Of a stretch of DNA of 64,000 nucleotides, positions 63,250 to 64,000 are shown in pieces. The stretch's first letter is position 1. Each line of letters opens with the position of its first letter. Made by a program: the position numbers and the translations under genes. The stretch spans positions 16,678,455 to 16,742,454 of the forward strand of contig JALMQS010000187.1 of NCBI GenBank assembly GCA_024734495.1. The letters are read 5' to 3'. Below the pieces are notes generated by a model. The model did no database searches. It was not told the origin of the DNA and was given only the letters and a program-made list of their open reading frames with translations. This stretch comes from Forficula auricularia (taxonomy: Eukaryota > Arthropoda > Insecta > Dermaptera > Forficulidae).

Positions 63250-64000
63250 AGTCCTGTGTACAAATAATACTTCTCAATAAAGCAGTGGCTCTTAACCTTT
63301 TTGATTTTGTTCCCTCCTTATCTACTCGATTTAAGCAGCTCTCTTTGCTAAATAAGGAAAATGAAATTGAAAAATTTACTTTAAAAATATATAGGATTAG
63401 CATTTTATTAGAATATATTTTTTTATTCCTTTGTTGAGTATCCACGGGTCTCGAACCTCTGCTTTAAAGGTAAAGTAAAAAGGAAAAAATATACTAACCT
63501 TATTCGGATCCATTATGATATTTTAGATGTGTAATATAAATTAAATAAGAATTAATTGTAAAACTCAATTCTATCACATCCAATGATATAAGCTATTATC
63601 ATATTAATATTAATAGACAAGAAATTTAATCTTTTAACAAGAATTTAATAAATACATTTATTTATTAATAATTTTAAAAACAACTTTTAACAAGAATTTC
63701 TAAATAAAAAAATTATTTTTAACATAAATATTCTCTCACAAAATCTTCTTGGACTAAGCCAAATATTATATTCCATATTCTAACGCAGTTGAAGATTAAT
63801 TAACATGAGAATCGCATAAGTTTTAGGAACCTTCAAGAAATCCTTTCCAAAAATCATGTTTCTATTATTTTAACAAATTTTTTTAATTAGGAAATCGGAG
63901 AAAAAATAAAACTTTTTCAAGTTAAATGCTTTCTGTAAATTTTAGCTATTTTATTTGGTAATTTTTCGACAGCAAATTGTTTGAGATACAAAGCTAAAAC
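63250..64000. other. No gene recognised
   Basis: AT-rich sequence to the window end. The 65-codon minus-strand frame at 63248-63445 has no domain. Confidence 0.4.

Noticed and set aside
1..64000. A host protein-coding gene with introns
   Set aside because: I looked for domain-bearing frames with splice-like edges. Every recognisable peptide belongs to a transposon, although short exons without known domains cannot be excluded.

Overview
This window looks like an AT-rich, gene-poor stretch of an animal nuclear genome, most likely an arthropod and probably an insect. I found no intact host gene, no conventional tRNA or rRNA gene and no bacterial-type operon. The arthropod call rests on the mixture of repeats: a mariner with the DD34D signature, several hAT ends and hAT-type MITEs with 8-bp target duplications, PIF/Harbinger-type MITEs flanked by TTA, Helitron-like fragments, RTE-like and other non-LTR retrotransposon 3' ends, and at least five tRNA-derived SINEs. 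I cannot assign an insect order.

Layout. 0-13 kb: long inverted-repeat DNA elements (families A, B, D, H), hAT and Helitron fragments, and RTE and LINE pieces nested in them. 13-25 kb: a palindromic ribozyme element with clean target duplications, a LINE nested in a SINE, a 64-bp AT-rich satellite, nested palindromes, and a hAT-type MITE whose core has expanded into a 20-bp minisatellite. 25-35 kb: a broken mariner between long inverted arms, a 1-kb repeat ending in 119-bp tandem units, and hAT, LINE and SINE nests. 35-48 kb: long stretches with nothing recognisable, separated by repeats F, R, RTE, SINEs and a LINE. 48-57 kb: more ribozyme elements and a 600-bp tandem duplication loaded with insertions. 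57-64 kb: a ribozyme hairpin element, Helitron pieces and a 950-bp tandem array.

The most interesting content is a set of twelve hammerhead-ribozyme (HHR) motifs. All have the CUGANGA box and the GAAA box; most have a paired stem II, and stems I and II vary between copies with pairing largely kept. Six belong to one small retroposon family (family P). It has no poly(A), keeps a conserved 3' end near GTTTCACC and ACCAACACC, and is flanked by target duplications of 11-15 bp. The simplest copy (43238-43458) is a 221-bp monomer with the HHR at its 5' end. Most other copies are palindromic, with a second inverted copy joined 5'-to-5' so that the ribozyme lies at the apex. A second family (E/R) carries an HHR with a self-complementary ACGU stem III and has the same head-to-head arrangement. 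Type I HHRs are established in Penelope-like elements and animal retrozymes. The short, inverted-dimer, TSD-flanked architecture seen here is what I would follow up.

The repeats interact mainly by insertion into one another, which gives a relative order: P3 is younger than A1, E2 is younger than P6, SINE2 is younger than the 31.3-kb hAT, and the LINE at 14.7 kb is younger than its SINE host. I infer a heterochromatic or intergenic repeat graveyard with several recently active non-autonomous families.
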